NCBI GenBank assembly: GCA_947498775.1
Contig: CANMLL010000014.1
Location: forward strand, 62,001-126,000
Direction of reading: 5' to 3'
DNA from: an uncultured Aquimarina sp.
GTDB lineage: Bacteria > Bacteroidota > Bacteroidia > Flavobacteriales > Flavobacteriaceae
DNA length: 64,000 bases
Shown one piece after another: positions 1 through 8,570 of the stretch. How positions within the stretch are numbered: position 1 is the stretch's first letter; every line of letters starts with the position of its first letter. The notes beneath the pieces were generated by a model, which saw only the letters and a program-made list of their open reading frames with translations, had not been told where the DNA came from and searched no databases. Position numbers and translations under genes: made by a program.

Positions 1-2
1 TC

Positions 3-416
3 TATCTAATTGAAATGGCAACAACTGAAAATCCAGATGAATATGCTTTTATTAACAGAGCAACTGGACCTTATGCTTGGGCTTATTGGATAATGTTTTT
101 ATCTGCTCTAATTTTACCTCTAACTTTGTTCATTAAAAAATTAGCACCAAAATTTTGGTACGTACTTTTAGTTGCATTTGGAATGAAAAGTGGAATGTAT
201 TTTGAGCGTTTTGTAATAATTGTGACTAGTTTTCATCGAGATTATTTACCTAGAAATGCTGAATTGAAAAATGGAAATTTTGAATTAATAGATTTATTCT
301 CATTCGGAATTGGAATGACATTTCTACAAGGAGCTATAATTACGATTTTGACTTTGGGAATATTCGAAATAATAAAAAGAAAAAAACTGCACACAACACG
401 ATATCATAGCAGCTAA
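3..416 (+). CDS. NrfD/PsrC-like membrane protein, 3' part only
   Basis: The frame is open to the left edge (residues YLIE precede the ATG at position 15), so this is probably the C-terminal part of a longer gene. The visible part has about three hydrophobic segments and the string YFERFVIIVTSFHRDYLP. That string resembles the C-terminal helices of NrfD/ActC quinol-oxidising membrane subunits, where WFERFVIIVTSLHRDYLP is typical. NrfD proteins anchor periplasmic redox modules in the inner membrane and bind quinone. The last residues (LHTTRYHSS) are read from a cassette-like spacer that begins near 390, so the natural C-terminus may have been replaced. I recognise the family by motif only, and the partner subunits would lie outside the window. 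Confidence 0.6.
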   Translation, partial: YLIEMATTENPDEYAFINRATGPYAWAYWIMFLSALILPLTLFIKKLAPKFWYVLLVAFGMKSGMYFERFVIIVTSFHRDYLPRNAELKNGNFELIDLFSFGIGMTFLQGAIITILTLGIFEIIKRKKLHTTRYHSS

Positions 417-842
417 GTGTGATCCGCCCTGAAATATATATACAAAGTTAAAGCCACAAATGTTTATTTTTCTAAATCAACTGCGCAGATCGATGTTTTA
501 AGGTTAAATATTCTAAATTATTAAAACTTTATATGAATATCCGTAATATGTAAGAATGTAATTCTTTAGCGTCATTCCGAACCTGCCTGCATTACTGCAG
601 GTAGGCAGGTTTTTTTGAGAATCTCATTTCGTTCATAAACAATCAGTTATAATGAGAACCTGAAACGAGTTCAGGTTGACGGTTATGGTATATGATATAT
701 TACGGATATTCAAAAAACTTTAAACTATCTAATCAATAAATGCGGTTGACTCAAAAACTAAATCGTATGCTAAATAAGATTTTTCATACGAATTCGTTAC
801 TTTTAAAGTCAAACACCTTTTCTAACCCTAAAGACATTTACT
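417..842. other. Intergenic, 426 bases, with palindromic repeat
   Basis: No coding frame is convincing here. The left end continues a cassette-like spacer. The only clear structure is the hairpin at 581-610, listed separately. The stretch before 842 is AT-rich and shows no exact TAnnTTTG promoter box on the plus strand. Confidence 0.5.
581..617 (+). repeat. ACCTGCCT/AGGCAGGT hairpin with T-tract
   Basis: Arms ACCTGCCT (581-588) and AGGCAGGT (603-610) pair perfectly. An inner TGC/GCA closes the loop, and seven T follow. A related palindrome lies at 5401-5425, so this is a dispersed intergenic repeat. The T-run also lets it act as a plus-strand terminator for the gene ending at 416. Confidence 0.5.
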
Positions 843-3800
843 TTGAAGATTAAAAAATTCTGGAAACGAATTTTATTAGTACTAATCTTAGTTCCGATTT
901 TAGTAGTAGGAGGCCTAATGCTATATATTCAGAGCAACCAATCTGAAATTATTAAAGAGGAGATCGCAACACTAAACAAAGAACACAAAGGTCTTATTCG
1001 TGTTGGTGAAAGTGAATTATCCCTTTTTGGCAACTTTCCATACATCTCTATAAAAGTTGATGATGTGCAAATTTTTGAAACCAAAGAAGACAATGCGCCC
1101 ATCATCATGGATGTAAAAGACATATACATAGGCTTTAACCTATGGGATATGGTGAAAGGAAATTATGATATTCAGTCTTTAGTAGTAGAAGAGGGCGTTT
1201 TTAATATTGTGATTCATGAAAATAATACTACTAATATTCAAAACTCCTTAGCAAGCACTTCTGAAACACAAACACCTTCCACTAATATTCATCTAAAAAA
1301 AATTCGATTTAAAAGTCTAGATATCCACACCTTAGATGAAGCTACGAATACAGATGTCGAAAAATTTATGTACGCCGGTACAGGTGGTTTTAGCCAAAAA
1401 GATAGTATTATCGCTGGGCATATAGACACCCATTTTGAGTTAAATGTAATCAAAGATGGAGATACCACCTTCATCCATAATAAACATCTTGAAGTGCATA
1501 CAGACCTGGTATTTAATGAATATACGGGCATTATCGACATACAACCTTCAGGTATTGTTATGGAAAATGGCGATTTTGAGTTAGAAGGCTCCATAGATAC
1601 AAAGAATGATGTCGATCTTGACCTTTCTATAAAAGGAACAAAGCCCAATTTTGATATGCTGATTGCTTTTGCTCCAACAGATATCATACCTGTATTAGAG
1701 AAATACAGAAATGCTGGCGAGATCTATTTTAATGCTAATATCCAAGGACCCGCTAACAAAGGAAATAGACCTTTTATCAATGCCAATTTTGGGGCAGGAA
1801 AAGCCTTTTTGGAAAACACCAAAAAAGCGAAAAAGATAGATAAAATGGGCTTCAAAGGGCATTTTACGAATGGAAAAAATAGAGACGCGAGTACCATGGA
1901 GTTTTCGCTAACCGATATGACTGCGTCTTTGGAAAAGGGAGAATTTGAAGGTTCTATTTTTGTCAAGAATTTTGAATCCCCAGAAGTTGATATGCAAATA
2001 AACTCGAATTTCAATCTCGATTTTATTGCAGACTTTTTGGAACTAGAGCAGGTACAAGATGCCTCCGGAAAAGTTTCGCTGAAAATGAATTTTCATGATA
2101 TTATTGACATTGACAAGCCCGAAAAGGCATTACAAAAACTCAATCAAGCGTACTATGCAGAATTGATTGTAAAAGACTTGAGTTTAGTCGCCAAAGAACT
2201 TCCTGCTCCCCTGCAAGATTTGAATGCACATTTAGTAATGAAAGGCAAGGAAGCAACCCTGAACCAGTTTGAACTGTTGATGGGAAATTCTGATCTATCC
2301 ATAAGTGGTTTTCTTTCAGACTTACCTGCTATTGTACATCATACGAACATCCCGGTAGAAGCCCATTTAGATATTGCCTCCAAAACCTTGGATTTTGCCC
2401 AATTAACAGGTTTTTCAAAACAAGACACTATTCAAACCGGTTTCGATGAACAAATAAAAAATTTACGTTTAGGGCTTTCTTTTAAAGCTTCTGCGAGAGA
2501 TTTTACAGAATCTAAATATTTACCGAAAGGTGAATTTTTTATCGATAGTCTTTATGCAGACTTAAAGCATTATCCGCATAAACTACATGATTTTCATGCC
2601 GATGTGTTAATAGATGACAAAGACTTAGAAATAGTAGATTTTACGGGGTATATAGATGATAGTGATTTTCATGTTGACGGGTTAATACACTATTATGCTT
2701 TTTGGATGCAACCCCAACTTAATGGAGATGTAGATTTAGATATCAATCTTACTTCTAATAAGTTAAGACTTGAAGATGTCTTTTCATATCAGGGAGAAAA
2801 TTATGTCCCAAAAGAGTACAGGCATGAAACTTTTGATGATTTGGCATTGCATTTTGCCTCTAGTATGCATTATAAGGATTCTGCTTTACATTCTATCGAT
2901 CTTGCTTTAGATAAGTTAGATACAAAATTGAAATTACATCCGCTTCGCTTTCATGATTTTAGAGGAAACATACATTATGAAGACCAGCACATCGTTATAA
3001 AAGACTTTCGTGGAGAAATAGGAACCACCAATTTTAATTTCGATTTAAACTATTATTTGGGGAAAGATTCGCAAATAAAGAAGAGAGATAATTATCTGGC
3101 AGTAAAGGCAAATTATATCGATTTTGATGCACTTTTCAATTTCGATTTGAGTCCACCAAAATCAACAGCAATTGTTACTTCAAAAACTGCAGACGTAAAA
3201 GAACATACAGAGGCTTTCAATGTATATGAGTTGCCATTTACAGATATGCAGTTTAAAGCAGATATCGCTCACTTTATTTACCATAGAATAGATCTTCAAA
3301 ATATCAAAGCAGATTTAAGAACAACACCCAACCATTACATTTATATAGATACGTTACATATGGATGCTGCAGGAGGAAATATTCGATTAAGTGGGTATTT
3401 TAATGGTAGCGATCCAAAACATATCTATATGCAGCCGAATTTGGTTATGAACAATGTTGATTTGGATAAATTGCTGTTTAAATTCGAAAATTTTGGGCAA
3501 GACCATCTCGTTTCAGAAAATTTACAAGGGAAACTCACCTCTAGAATTAAAGGTAAGATTAGAGTATACCCAGATATGGTGCCAGATCTAGACCAATCTA
3601 CCATAGAAATGGATGTAAAAGTATTAAATGGAAGATTAAAAAATTACGATCCCATGTTGGCGCTTTCAGATTATATGAGAGATAAAAACCTGCAAAACAT
3701 TCGGTTTGACACTTTACAAAATAGCTTAAATATAAAGAAAGGGAAGATTAATATTCCAACTATGACGATCGAATCTACTTTGGGCCATATAGAGTTGTCT

Positions 3801-4037
3801 GGTACGCATGATAATAATCAAAATATCGATTATTATTTACGTATTCCCTGGAAAACTGTAAGAAAAGCTGCTACGCAAAAAATATTTGGAAACAAGAAGG
3901 ATACTTCTATTAATGAGGAGCAAGAAGATGAGATTGTAGAAGTAGATCCTAACGAAAAAATAAAATATCTCAATCTAAAGATCAAAGGAAGCATAGATGA
4001 CTATAAGGTTTCATTGGGTAAGAAAAAAGAAAAGTAA
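843..4037 (+). CDS. AsmA-like C-terminal domain protein, 1064 aa
   Basis: A very large protein with one N-terminal membrane segment (about residues 10-28), followed by a long beta-rich periplasmic region. The tail LSGTHDNNQNIDYYLRIPWKT is typical of the AsmA C-terminal region. AsmA/TamB-type proteins span or sit in the periplasm and are linked to lipid transport and outer-membrane assembly. The frame starts at a TTG at 843 that encodes LKIKKFWKRILL; no ATG gives a complete signal anchor, so TTG is the likely start. The last 30 residues are highly charged (KKDTSINEEQEDEIVEVD). It stands alone, with no partner next to it. The family assignment is good; a specific role cannot be read from the sequence. 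Confidence 0.75.
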   Translation: MKIKKFWKRILLVLILVPILVVGGLMLYIQSNQSEIIKEEIATLNKEHKGLIRVGESELSLFGNFPYISIKVDDVQIFETKEDNAPIIMDVKDIYIGFNLWDMVKGNYDIQSLVVEEGVFNIVIHENNTTNIQNSLASTSETQTPSTNIHLKKIRFKSLDIHTLDEATNTDVEKFMYAGTGGFSQKDSIIAGHIDTHFELNVIKDGDTTFIHNKHLEVHTDLVFNEYTGIIDIQPSGIVMENGDFELEGSIDTKNDVDLDLSIKGTKPNFDMLIAFAPTDIIPVLEKYRNAGEIYFNANIQGPANKGNRPFINANFGAGKAFLENTKKAKKIDKMGFKGHFTNGKNRDASTMEFSLTDMTASLEKGEFEGSIFVKNFESPEVDMQINSNFNLDFIADFLELEQVQDASGKVSLKMNFHDIIDIDKPEKALQKLNQAYYAELIVKDLSLVAKELPAPLQDLNAHLVMKGKEATLNQFELLMGNSDLSISGFLSDLPAIVHHTNIPVEAHLDIASKTLDFAQLTGFSKQDTIQTGFDEQIKNLRLGLSFKASARDFTESKYLPKGEFFIDSLYADLKHYPHKLHDFHADVLIDDKDLEIVDFTGYIDDSDFHVDGLIHYYAFWMQPQLNGDVDLDINLTSNKLRLEDVFSYQGENYVPKEYRHETFDDLALHFASSMHYKDSALHSIDLALDKLDTKLKLHPLRFHDFRGNIHYEDQHIVIKDFRGEIGTTNFNFDLNYYLGKDSQIKKRDNYLAVKANYIDFDALFNFDLSPPKSTAIVTSKTADVKEHTEAFNVYELPFTDMQFKADIAHFIYHRIDLQNIKADLRTTPNHYIYIDTLHMDAAGGNIRLSGYFNGSDPKHIYMQPNLVMNNVDLDKLLFKFENFGQDHLVSENLQGKLTSRIKGKIRVYPDMVPDLDQSTIEMDVKVLNGRLKNYDPMLALSDYMRDKNLQNIRFDTLQNSLNIKKGKINIPTMTIESTLGHIELSGTHDNNQNIDYYLRIPWKTVRKAATQKIFGNKKDTSINEEQEDEIVEVDPNEKIKYLNLKIKGSIDDYKVSLGKKKEK

Positions 4038-4471
4038 CGTTGGATTTTAAAAATTTTATCGAAGGATAAACTCTTGATATTGTTGAAATCCAAACTAGGT
4101 ATATAGCTATTTGGGAACCTATAAAGAATGATTATAAAAAAACAGAAAAGGATTTATAATTTACGACGGTAAAGGTGGAATAGTTGACAATCATCCAGAA
4201 TCGGCAAACTTTCGAAGTATTTGGGGAACAGTTGCCAACAATCACAACGTGTATGATTAATTGCTCAGTTGGTTAAGCAAAAGAAAAAATCCTACTTTTA
4301 TTAAAATCATTAAAACTCGGAAAATTCTAACTGAATTTCCCGCAAATAACCATGCGCAAACATTGAGTGCTATTGGAAAAACTTTTTTACTCAATCAAAA
4401 GCACAGTTCACTCAATCCGATTTTTAGGATTAACAAAATCAAATTAGTTTTTAGCAACTAAAATTTACAAA
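4038..4471. other. Intergenic, 434 bases, cassette-like spacer
   Basis: Around 4060-4260 there are short coding-like remnants broken by stops. From 4241 the sequence CACAACGTGTATGATTAATTGC resembles the left half of the palindromic spacers at 6185 and 7073. The 66-codon frame at 4261-4461 starts inside this spacer and looks non-coding. Confidence 0.4.
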
Positions 4472-5185
4472 ATGATCAGATATATAATTTTAATATTCGT
4501 TTTTATACCTATTATTGGACTTTCACAAGAAATAGACTTTTCTAAAATTCCGCAAATCCAAACCAAAGCAATTTATACTACTGAAGTTACACCAGATAAA
4601 ATAACATTATCTATTATACTAAAAGAAAGTAATACAAGAGGAAAAATTTCAGTAGAGGAGTTAGAAAAACGATTAGAAATGGTCTTAAAATCTAATAATA
4701 TAGATACAAAAACTCAACTAAGGCTTGTCACCCTTTCAAGTAATTTCAGAGATTTTTTCTTAAAAAGGACCGATGTTTATAAGACTAAGATTTATGAATT
4801 GGAAATAAATGATGCAAAACTTGCAGGAAAGGTACTTAGAGACTTAGAATCTCAAAAGATATCAAATGCAAACCTCTTAAAAACGGAATACACTAAGTTA
4901 GAGGAATTGAAAATTGAACTCAAATCAAAAGCAGTTCTAAAGGCAAAAAAACAAGCTGAACAAATGGCAAAAGCTCTAAATCAAAACTTAGGAAAAGCAA
5001 TTTTTGTATCTGACTTGGAGACCAACATTACTGGTGTTTTAAAAGGTCGAGTAGCTTGTCTGAATATTAGAGGTCTAAATTCATTAAGGAGAGCTGACTA
5101 TGAATTAAGAGAAGAAGATTTGGAAGTCGAATTTGACAATATAAAGGTTGACGCGTTTGTTACCGTATATTTTATACTAGAATAA
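4472..5185 (+). CDS. SIMPL domain (DUF541) secreted protein
   Basis: The 237-residue product begins with a signal peptide (MIRYIILIFVFIPIIGLSQE, cleavage near residue 18), so it is exported to the periplasm. The rest matches the SIMPL/DUF541 pattern. Beta strands around residues 30-50 are followed by the conserved region KLEELKIELKSKAVLKAKKQAEQMAKALNQNLGKA (about 140-175), in which a long helix ending in AxxxLxxxLG is diagnostic. SIMPL proteins form oligomeric periplasmic rings of unclear function and have been linked to oxidative stress. The gene stands alone between spacers and has no visible operon partner. The family call is fairly secure; no biochemical role can be given. Confidence 0.75.
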   Translation: MIRYIILIFVFIPIIGLSQEIDFSKIPQIQTKAIYTTEVTPDKITLSIILKESNTRGKISVEELEKRLEMVLKSNNIDTKTQLRLVTLSSNFRDFFLKRTDVYKTKIYELEINDAKLAGKVLRDLESQKISNANLLKTEYTKLEELKIELKSKAVLKAKKQAEQMAKALNQNLGKAIFVSDLETNITGVLKGRVACLNIRGLNSLRRADYELREEDLEVEFDNIKVDAFVTVYFILE

Positions 5186-5222
5186 AAAAAACATACAACG
5201 ATTAATGTAAAAAGTCGTTTTA

Positions 5223-5324
5223 ATGTTAATCGGCTGTATTATTTTTGCATCTGGATTAGGGATACTTCTATACAGAAATGAAATACAAAATGTGAAGAAT
5301 AACGAGCTACAACAAGAGGTATAA
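5223..5324 (+). CDS. Possible 33-residue membrane peptide
   Basis: ATG at 5223 opens a short frame encoding MLIGCIIFASGLGILLYRNE followed by a charged tail. This would be a single membrane segment. An exact TAnnTTTG box lies inside the frame (5240-5247), so the stretch could equally be promoter DNA. Low confidence. Confidence 0.2.
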   Translation: MLIGCIIFASGLGILLYRNEIQNVKNNELQQEV

Positions 5325-5400
5325 AATCAGTGCAAAGTTTAGTGCTAGTTTAAAAGGTCATTTCCTTTTTGCAATGGCGCTAAATTTTTATAAATTAAAC

Positions 5401-5425
5401 CTGCCATCCGCCAGGTAGGCAGGGA
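5401..5425. repeat. CCTGCC/GGCAGG palindromic repeat
   Basis: CCTGCC at 5401-5406 and GGCAGG at 5419-5424 form an imperfect palindrome that shares its arms with the one at 581-610. The element is intergenic and has no T-tract. Confidence 0.4.
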
Positions 5426-5462
5426 TAGGTCGATTGGTTCTAGCTTGTTTGCCTTGTTTCAT

Positions 5463-5470
5463 ATATTTGA
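5463..5470 (+). promoter_or_regulatory. Promoter -7 box TATATTTG
   Basis: This is an exact match to the flavobacterial TAnnTTTG box, 24 bases before the ATG at 5495. No TTG lies at the ideal -33 spacing. It would give a short 5' leader for the hydrolase gene. Confidence 0.45.
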
Positions 5471-5494
5471 CGTTAGTCAGAATAAAAAAACCGA

Positions 5495-6172
5495 ATGAAG
5501 AAAATACTCCTGACGATTTTGACAATTGGAATTTTAGCTTTCCTAGCCTATTGGGGGACAGAAATGTATCAATTTGCAGACGGAGTAAAAAAGGAAGCTG
5601 TTCGACTTGAAAATTTTAAGCTTGAAAAGAAAATTCAGGATGGCGACATAATTTTTCAAACTTCAAAGTCCAGTCAAAGTAAAGCGATTCAATTAGCCAC
5701 GAATTCAAAGTACAGTCATATGGGAATCATTTATGAAAATGACGAAGAATATTTTGTTTATGAAGCTGTTCAACCTGTTAAACTAACGCCGCTCGCAGAA
5801 TGGATAAATCGTGGAGAAAATGGACACTATGTGATTAAACGGCTTGTAAATGCTGACCAAGTCTTGACTAGTTCGACTTTGACAAAAATGAAACAGTTTG
5901 GAGAGCAGTTCAAAGGAAAACCATACGATATTTACTTTGAGTGGTCAGATGATAAAATCTATTGCTCGGAACTCGTTTGGAAAATATACAAGCAAGCGGC
6001 CGATATTGAAATAGGACAACTTGAACAGCTTTCAGACTTTGACTTGAGTAATGATATTGTGAAAGCTAAAATGAAAGAACGGTATGGAGACAACATTCCA
6101 ATGGATGAAAAAGTGATTTCACCAGCGGCAATGTTTGAATCGGACAGATTGACAACAATAGAAGTAAAATAA
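5495..6172 (+). CDS. YiiX/YebB-like permuted NlpC/P60 cysteine hydrolase
   Basis: This 225-residue protein has an N-terminal membrane anchor or uncleaved signal (residues 3-20) and a YaeF/YiiX-type permuted papain-like domain. The features visible are DGDIIFQ (49-55), the catalytic histidine in KYSHMGI (H75) and the catalytic cysteine in YCSELVWK (C157). The His-before-Cys order is the mark of the permuted fold. Family members cleave amide or acyl bonds in lipids or peptidoglycan-derived substrates; the substrate here is unknown. It is a single-gene unit between palindromic spacers, with a promoter box directly upstream. Confidence 0.8.
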   Translation: MKKILLTILTIGILAFLAYWGTEMYQFADGVKKEAVRLENFKLEKKIQDGDIIFQTSKSSQSKAIQLATNSKYSHMGIIYENDEEYFVYEAVQPVKLTPLAEWINRGENGHYVIKRLVNADQVLTSSTLTKMKQFGEQFKGKPYDIYFEWSDDKIYCSELVWKIYKQAADIEIGQLEQLSDFDLSNDIVKAKMKERYGDNIPMDEKVISPAAMFESDRLTTIEVK

Positions 6173-6184
6173 AAAATACGTTTG

Positions 6185-6314
6185 GCAACAAAACATGTAT
6201 AAGTTCATAGCGGCGGAAATTCCGTTAGGAATTTCACGAGCTTTTGCTACTTTTGGGTTAGTGCGGAACATTCCTTGCGATTTTGTCCGCTACGAAACTA
6301 TACATTAAGCGTTA
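6185..6314. repeat. Long palindromic spacer, cassette-like
   Basis: The left arm TGTATAAGTTCATAGCGG (6195-6212) pairs imperfectly with a right arm around 6290-6308 (CCGCTACGAAACTATACA), with unpaired bases on one side. An inner hairpin AAATTCC/GGAATTT sits in the loop region. The ends read GGCAAC on the left and AGCGTTAT on the right, reminiscent of integron attC boxes. A related spacer follows the next gene pair. Confidence 0.45.
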
Positions 6315-6331
6315 TCCTTTATTATAAAAAC

Positions 6332-6359
6332 ACTTTATAAAGTTCTTTAATTGAGAACT
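6332..6359. promoter_or_regulatory. Two adjacent palindromes, likely HigA operator
   Basis: ACTTTATAAAGT at 6332-6343 is a perfect 12-base palindrome. It abuts AGTTCT-N7-AGAACT at 6341-6359. Both lie just upstream of the promoter box at 6365, where autorepressing HigA antitoxins usually bind. The operator role is inferred from position and symmetry. Confidence 0.5.
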
Positions 6360-6364
6360 TTTTG

Positions 6365-6372
6365 TATATTTG
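6365..6372 (+). promoter_or_regulatory. higBA promoter -7 box TATATTTG
   Basis: Exact TAnnTTTG match 16 bases before the ATG at 6389, directly downstream of the two palindromes. No well-spaced -33 TTG is present; a TTG at 6351-6353 is too close. Confidence 0.5.
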
Positions 6373-6388
6373 CTTCATATTTTTAAAA

Positions 6389-6685
6389 ATGAAACGAATA
6401 ATTGCGAAAAAGACACTTCGGGAATTCTGGGAAATGCAAGCTGATTCTGAACAATATTTGAAAACGTGGTACGAAACCGCCAAATCCTCAAATTGGACTT
6501 CTCCCAGCGAAGTGAAACAGACTTACATCAATGCAAGTATTTTGAAAAATAGCCGGGTTGTTTTCAATATCAAAGGTAATTCATATCGATTGATCGTTAA
6601 ATTTAATTACGAAAGACAATGGGCATTTATTCGATTTGTTGGAACCCACGCTGAATATGACAAAATAGATGCTAACACAATTTAA
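6389..6685 (+). CDS. higB: HigB-type toxin of a type II toxin-antitoxin system
   Basis: The 98-residue product starts MKRIIAKKTLREFWEMQADSEQ and contains the HigB/RelE-like signature NASILKNSRVVFNIKGNSYRL followed by FIRFVGTHAEYDKID. HigB toxins are ribosome-dependent mRNA endonucleases. The start at 6389 fits the promoter box at 6365 better than the upstream ATG at 6362, which would overlap the promoter. The antitoxin gene follows after 11 bases, giving the toxin-first order typical of higBA. The pair is flanked on both sides by palindromic spacers, a setting like that of toxin-antitoxin cassettes in integron arrays. Confidence 0.88.
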   Translation: MKRIIAKKTLREFWEMQADSEQYLKTWYETAKSSNWTSPSEVKQTYINASILKNSRVVFNIKGNSYRLIVKFNYERQWAFIRFVGTHAEYDKIDANTI

Positions 6686-6696
6686 AGGAAAATGAT

Positions 6697-7065
6697 ATGG
6701 AATTAAAACCGATAAAAACAGAAACTGATTATGAAAAAGCACTTGAAAGGCTTGAATTGATTTTTGACTCTGCTCCTGAAACGAAAGAAGGAGACGAAGC
6801 CGAAATTCTATCATTGTTAATCGAGAATTATGAAAATCAATATTATCCTATAGATGCACCCGATCCAATTGAGGCTATAAAAATCCGAATGGAGGAATTA
6901 AATCTAAAACAAAAAGATTTAATCGGAGTCATTGGAGGGAAAAGTCGTGTTTCGGAGATTCTCAATAAAAAGAAACGATTAACCGTTGATATGATTAGGG
7001 AATTGGAGAAAATATTACAAATTTCTGCATCAGTCTTAGTTAATAATTACACGCTAATAAAATAA
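6697..7065 (+). CDS. higA: HigA-type antitoxin with helix-turn-helix
   Basis: This 122-residue protein has an acidic N-terminal half (EKALERLELIFDSAPETKEGDEAE, about residues 11-34) that would wrap the toxin. A C-terminal XRE-type helix-turn-helix follows (IKIRMEELNLKQKDLIGVIG to RVSEILNKKKRLTVDMIREL, about residues 65-108). This is the COG5499 architecture of HigA partners of HigB. It neutralises HigB and, with it, represses the operon, probably at the palindromes at 6332-6359. It is co-transcribed with higB, 11 bases downstream. Confidence 0.88.
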   Translation: MELKPIKTETDYEKALERLELIFDSAPETKEGDEAEILSLLIENYENQYYPIDAPDPIEAIKIRMEELNLKQKDLIGVIGGKSRVSEILNKKKRLTVDMIRELEKILQISASVLVNNYTLIK

Positions 7066-7072
7066 ACAAAGT

Positions 7073-7141
7073 ATAACACGAATGTATGAAGGCATAATAC
7101 CCTAACGGGATATTACGCCTCATACATTAATTGTTGTGTGC
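7073..7141. repeat. Palindromic spacer with bulged arms
   Basis: AATGTATGAAGGC and the reverse-complementary GCCTCATACATT form a long stem with ATAATA/TATTA and CCC/GGG inside. Single extra bases sit on each arm. The ends are TATAAC on the left and GTTGTGT on the right. It directly follows higA. It resembles an attC site in length (about 66 bases) and in having extrahelical bases. Confidence 0.45.
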
Positions 7142-7160
7142 ATTCAAAAAACCAAAAATT

Positions 7161-7435
7161 ATGAAATTTAATTATCTGATAACTTTACTTTTAGTAATTT
7201 TTATCAGCCCAAATTTATTTGGACAAATTGAAAAATTTGACATCCAAAACGGAGAGATAAAACCAATAATGGAACTTTTGCAAATTTCAAATTAGCCGAC
7301 TATTATAAATCGAATGGAAAGCCAAGAAAAGCGTACGCGGACTTTGTTAACGGAATTGAAAATACGCTGAATAATCTGAATATATGTATTTACAATCATC
7401 TAACTGGAAAGACCAAAAATAAAGATGATTGGTAA
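7161..7435 (+). pseudogene. Frameshifted secreted protein remnant
   Basis: ATG at 7161 encodes a good signal peptide (MKFNYLITLLLVIFISPNLFGQ) and then stops at 7293-7295. The coding sense continues one frame over: from about 7262 that frame reads GTFANFKLADYYKSNGKPR and runs to a stop at 7433-7435. A single-base indel near 7258-7268 would join them into a protein of about 90 residues. The tail AYADFVNGIENTLNNLN looks helical. No family is recognised. Confidence 0.5.
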
Positions 7436-7766
7436 AACGACACCACTAACACCTATACGCAATGCCCTTTGGGACACGGCGCATAGCCAAACCGTTCCCA
7501 ATATTTATAAATACATACGAATTGAATATAATAATCTACATATACAATGGACTAACGGCATTGAGCCCTTTGACCTTACCAGGATGGATTTTTGAAAAAG
7601 GTTAAACCATTTTATTATATATGTGATTGAATTTCAGTAAATTATTGTAATCTTCACTTATTTTTAGCTAAGGGGTTTCATAACGCCGATCTTTAGATGT
7701 AAAGGATTTTTAAAACTTAATATTTGAAGACAATTATCGGGTAGAGTTCAGATTTATAAATTGAAA
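7436..7766. other. Intergenic, 331 bases
   Basis: The start (CTAACACCTATACGCAATGCC, 7452-7472) and the matching GGCGCATAG nearby resemble another, shorter palindromic spacer. The rest is AT-rich with no supported gene. Confidence 0.35.
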
Positions 7767-8570
7767 TTACGTCTTGATCTTAAAAGTCGAATCTTTATGA
7801 AAAGTAGTAATTAAAGCAAAGTTTTTTTTGACTGGTAAATCTATTTCATAAAGGCGCTTTACAGGATAAAGATTGCCTGAACGAATTAACCTGTTTAAGA
7901 AAGGAGATTTTGGTGCAAAAAACCGTTCATAACCCAATTCCTTCAAAATATCAAGAACTTCATCTTTTTCAGTATAGTTATACTCAAAAGATAGTACCGG
8001 TTTATACTTCTCAATACTTTTTCTCATCCCTTTTATAACCTCCAGCTCATTACCTTCAACATCAATTTTCACAAAAGAAATTTCCTCGTCGAATTCGTCA
8101 TCATAAACGCGTAATTTTATCTGTTCAGAATAGAATTTGCTTGTAGGTAGCGTTGGTATTACATGAGAAGCACCACCACTATTTCCATAAGGAACATGTA
8201 TTTGTGCTTCTTCTTTTTTAGAAGACAACCCATAGTTGTGGACACTTATAGATTCATAAAACTCAGTATTTAATTTTAGGATTTTAAAATTTCTAATTTG
8301 CGGCTCAAAGGAAATAACTTTCTTAAAATAGTTGTTAAACTGAACAGAATGATTTCCAATATTGGCTCCTATGTCTAAACAGGTGTTTTTATGAGGATCA
8401 AAATCTAAAGAACTCATAATGGTATTTACAATATCAATTTCATAAAACCCATTAAATACGATACTCGTACCAATTCTGTCATTAACAATTACCATGGGTA
8501 ATTGATTACTATTTTTGGTCCTCATTTTCAGGAATAATTTCCTGACGATATGCTTCATTAAAGATTTCAT
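7767..8570 (-). CDS. FkbM family SAM-dependent methyltransferase
   Basis: The product of about 267 residues has the FkbM signatures in order: CLDIGANIGNHSVQF (SAM-binding motif I), VISFEPQ (motif II acidic residue), and VKIDVEGNELEVIKGM, the hallmark downstream motif. FkbM enzymes O-methylate sugars or polyketide-like products and are often found with surface polysaccharide genes, but none is adjacent here. I chose the ATG at 8570 (MKSLMKHIVRKLF); an in-frame ATG at 8588 would add six residues and overlap the likely promoter region. The gene stands alone with long non-coding flanks, which suggests acquisition as a single unit. Confidence 0.8.
   Translation of the reverse strand: MKSLMKHIVRKLFLKMRTKNSNQLPMVIVNDRIGTSIVFNGFYEIDIVNTIMSSLDFDPHKNTCLDIGANIGNHSVQFNNYFKKVISFEPQIRNFKILKLNTEFYESISVHNYGLSSKKEEAQIHVPYGNSGGASHVIPTLPTSKFYSEQIKLRVYDDEFDEEISFVKIDVEGNELEVIKGMRKSIEKYKPVLSFEYNYTEKDEVLDILKELGYERFFAPKSPFLNRLIRSGNLYPVKRLYEIDLPVKKNFALITTFHKDSTFKIKT

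Noticed and set aside
4261..4461. 66-codon plus-strand frame
   Set aside because: Starts with TTG inside a cassette-like spacer, has no signal, motif or helical pattern, and has low-complexity AT-driven composition.
6177..6255. TACGTTTG and TACTTTTG matching the promoter box
   Set aside because: Both lie inside a palindromic spacer with no -33 TTG and no start codon close by; chance matches are likely.
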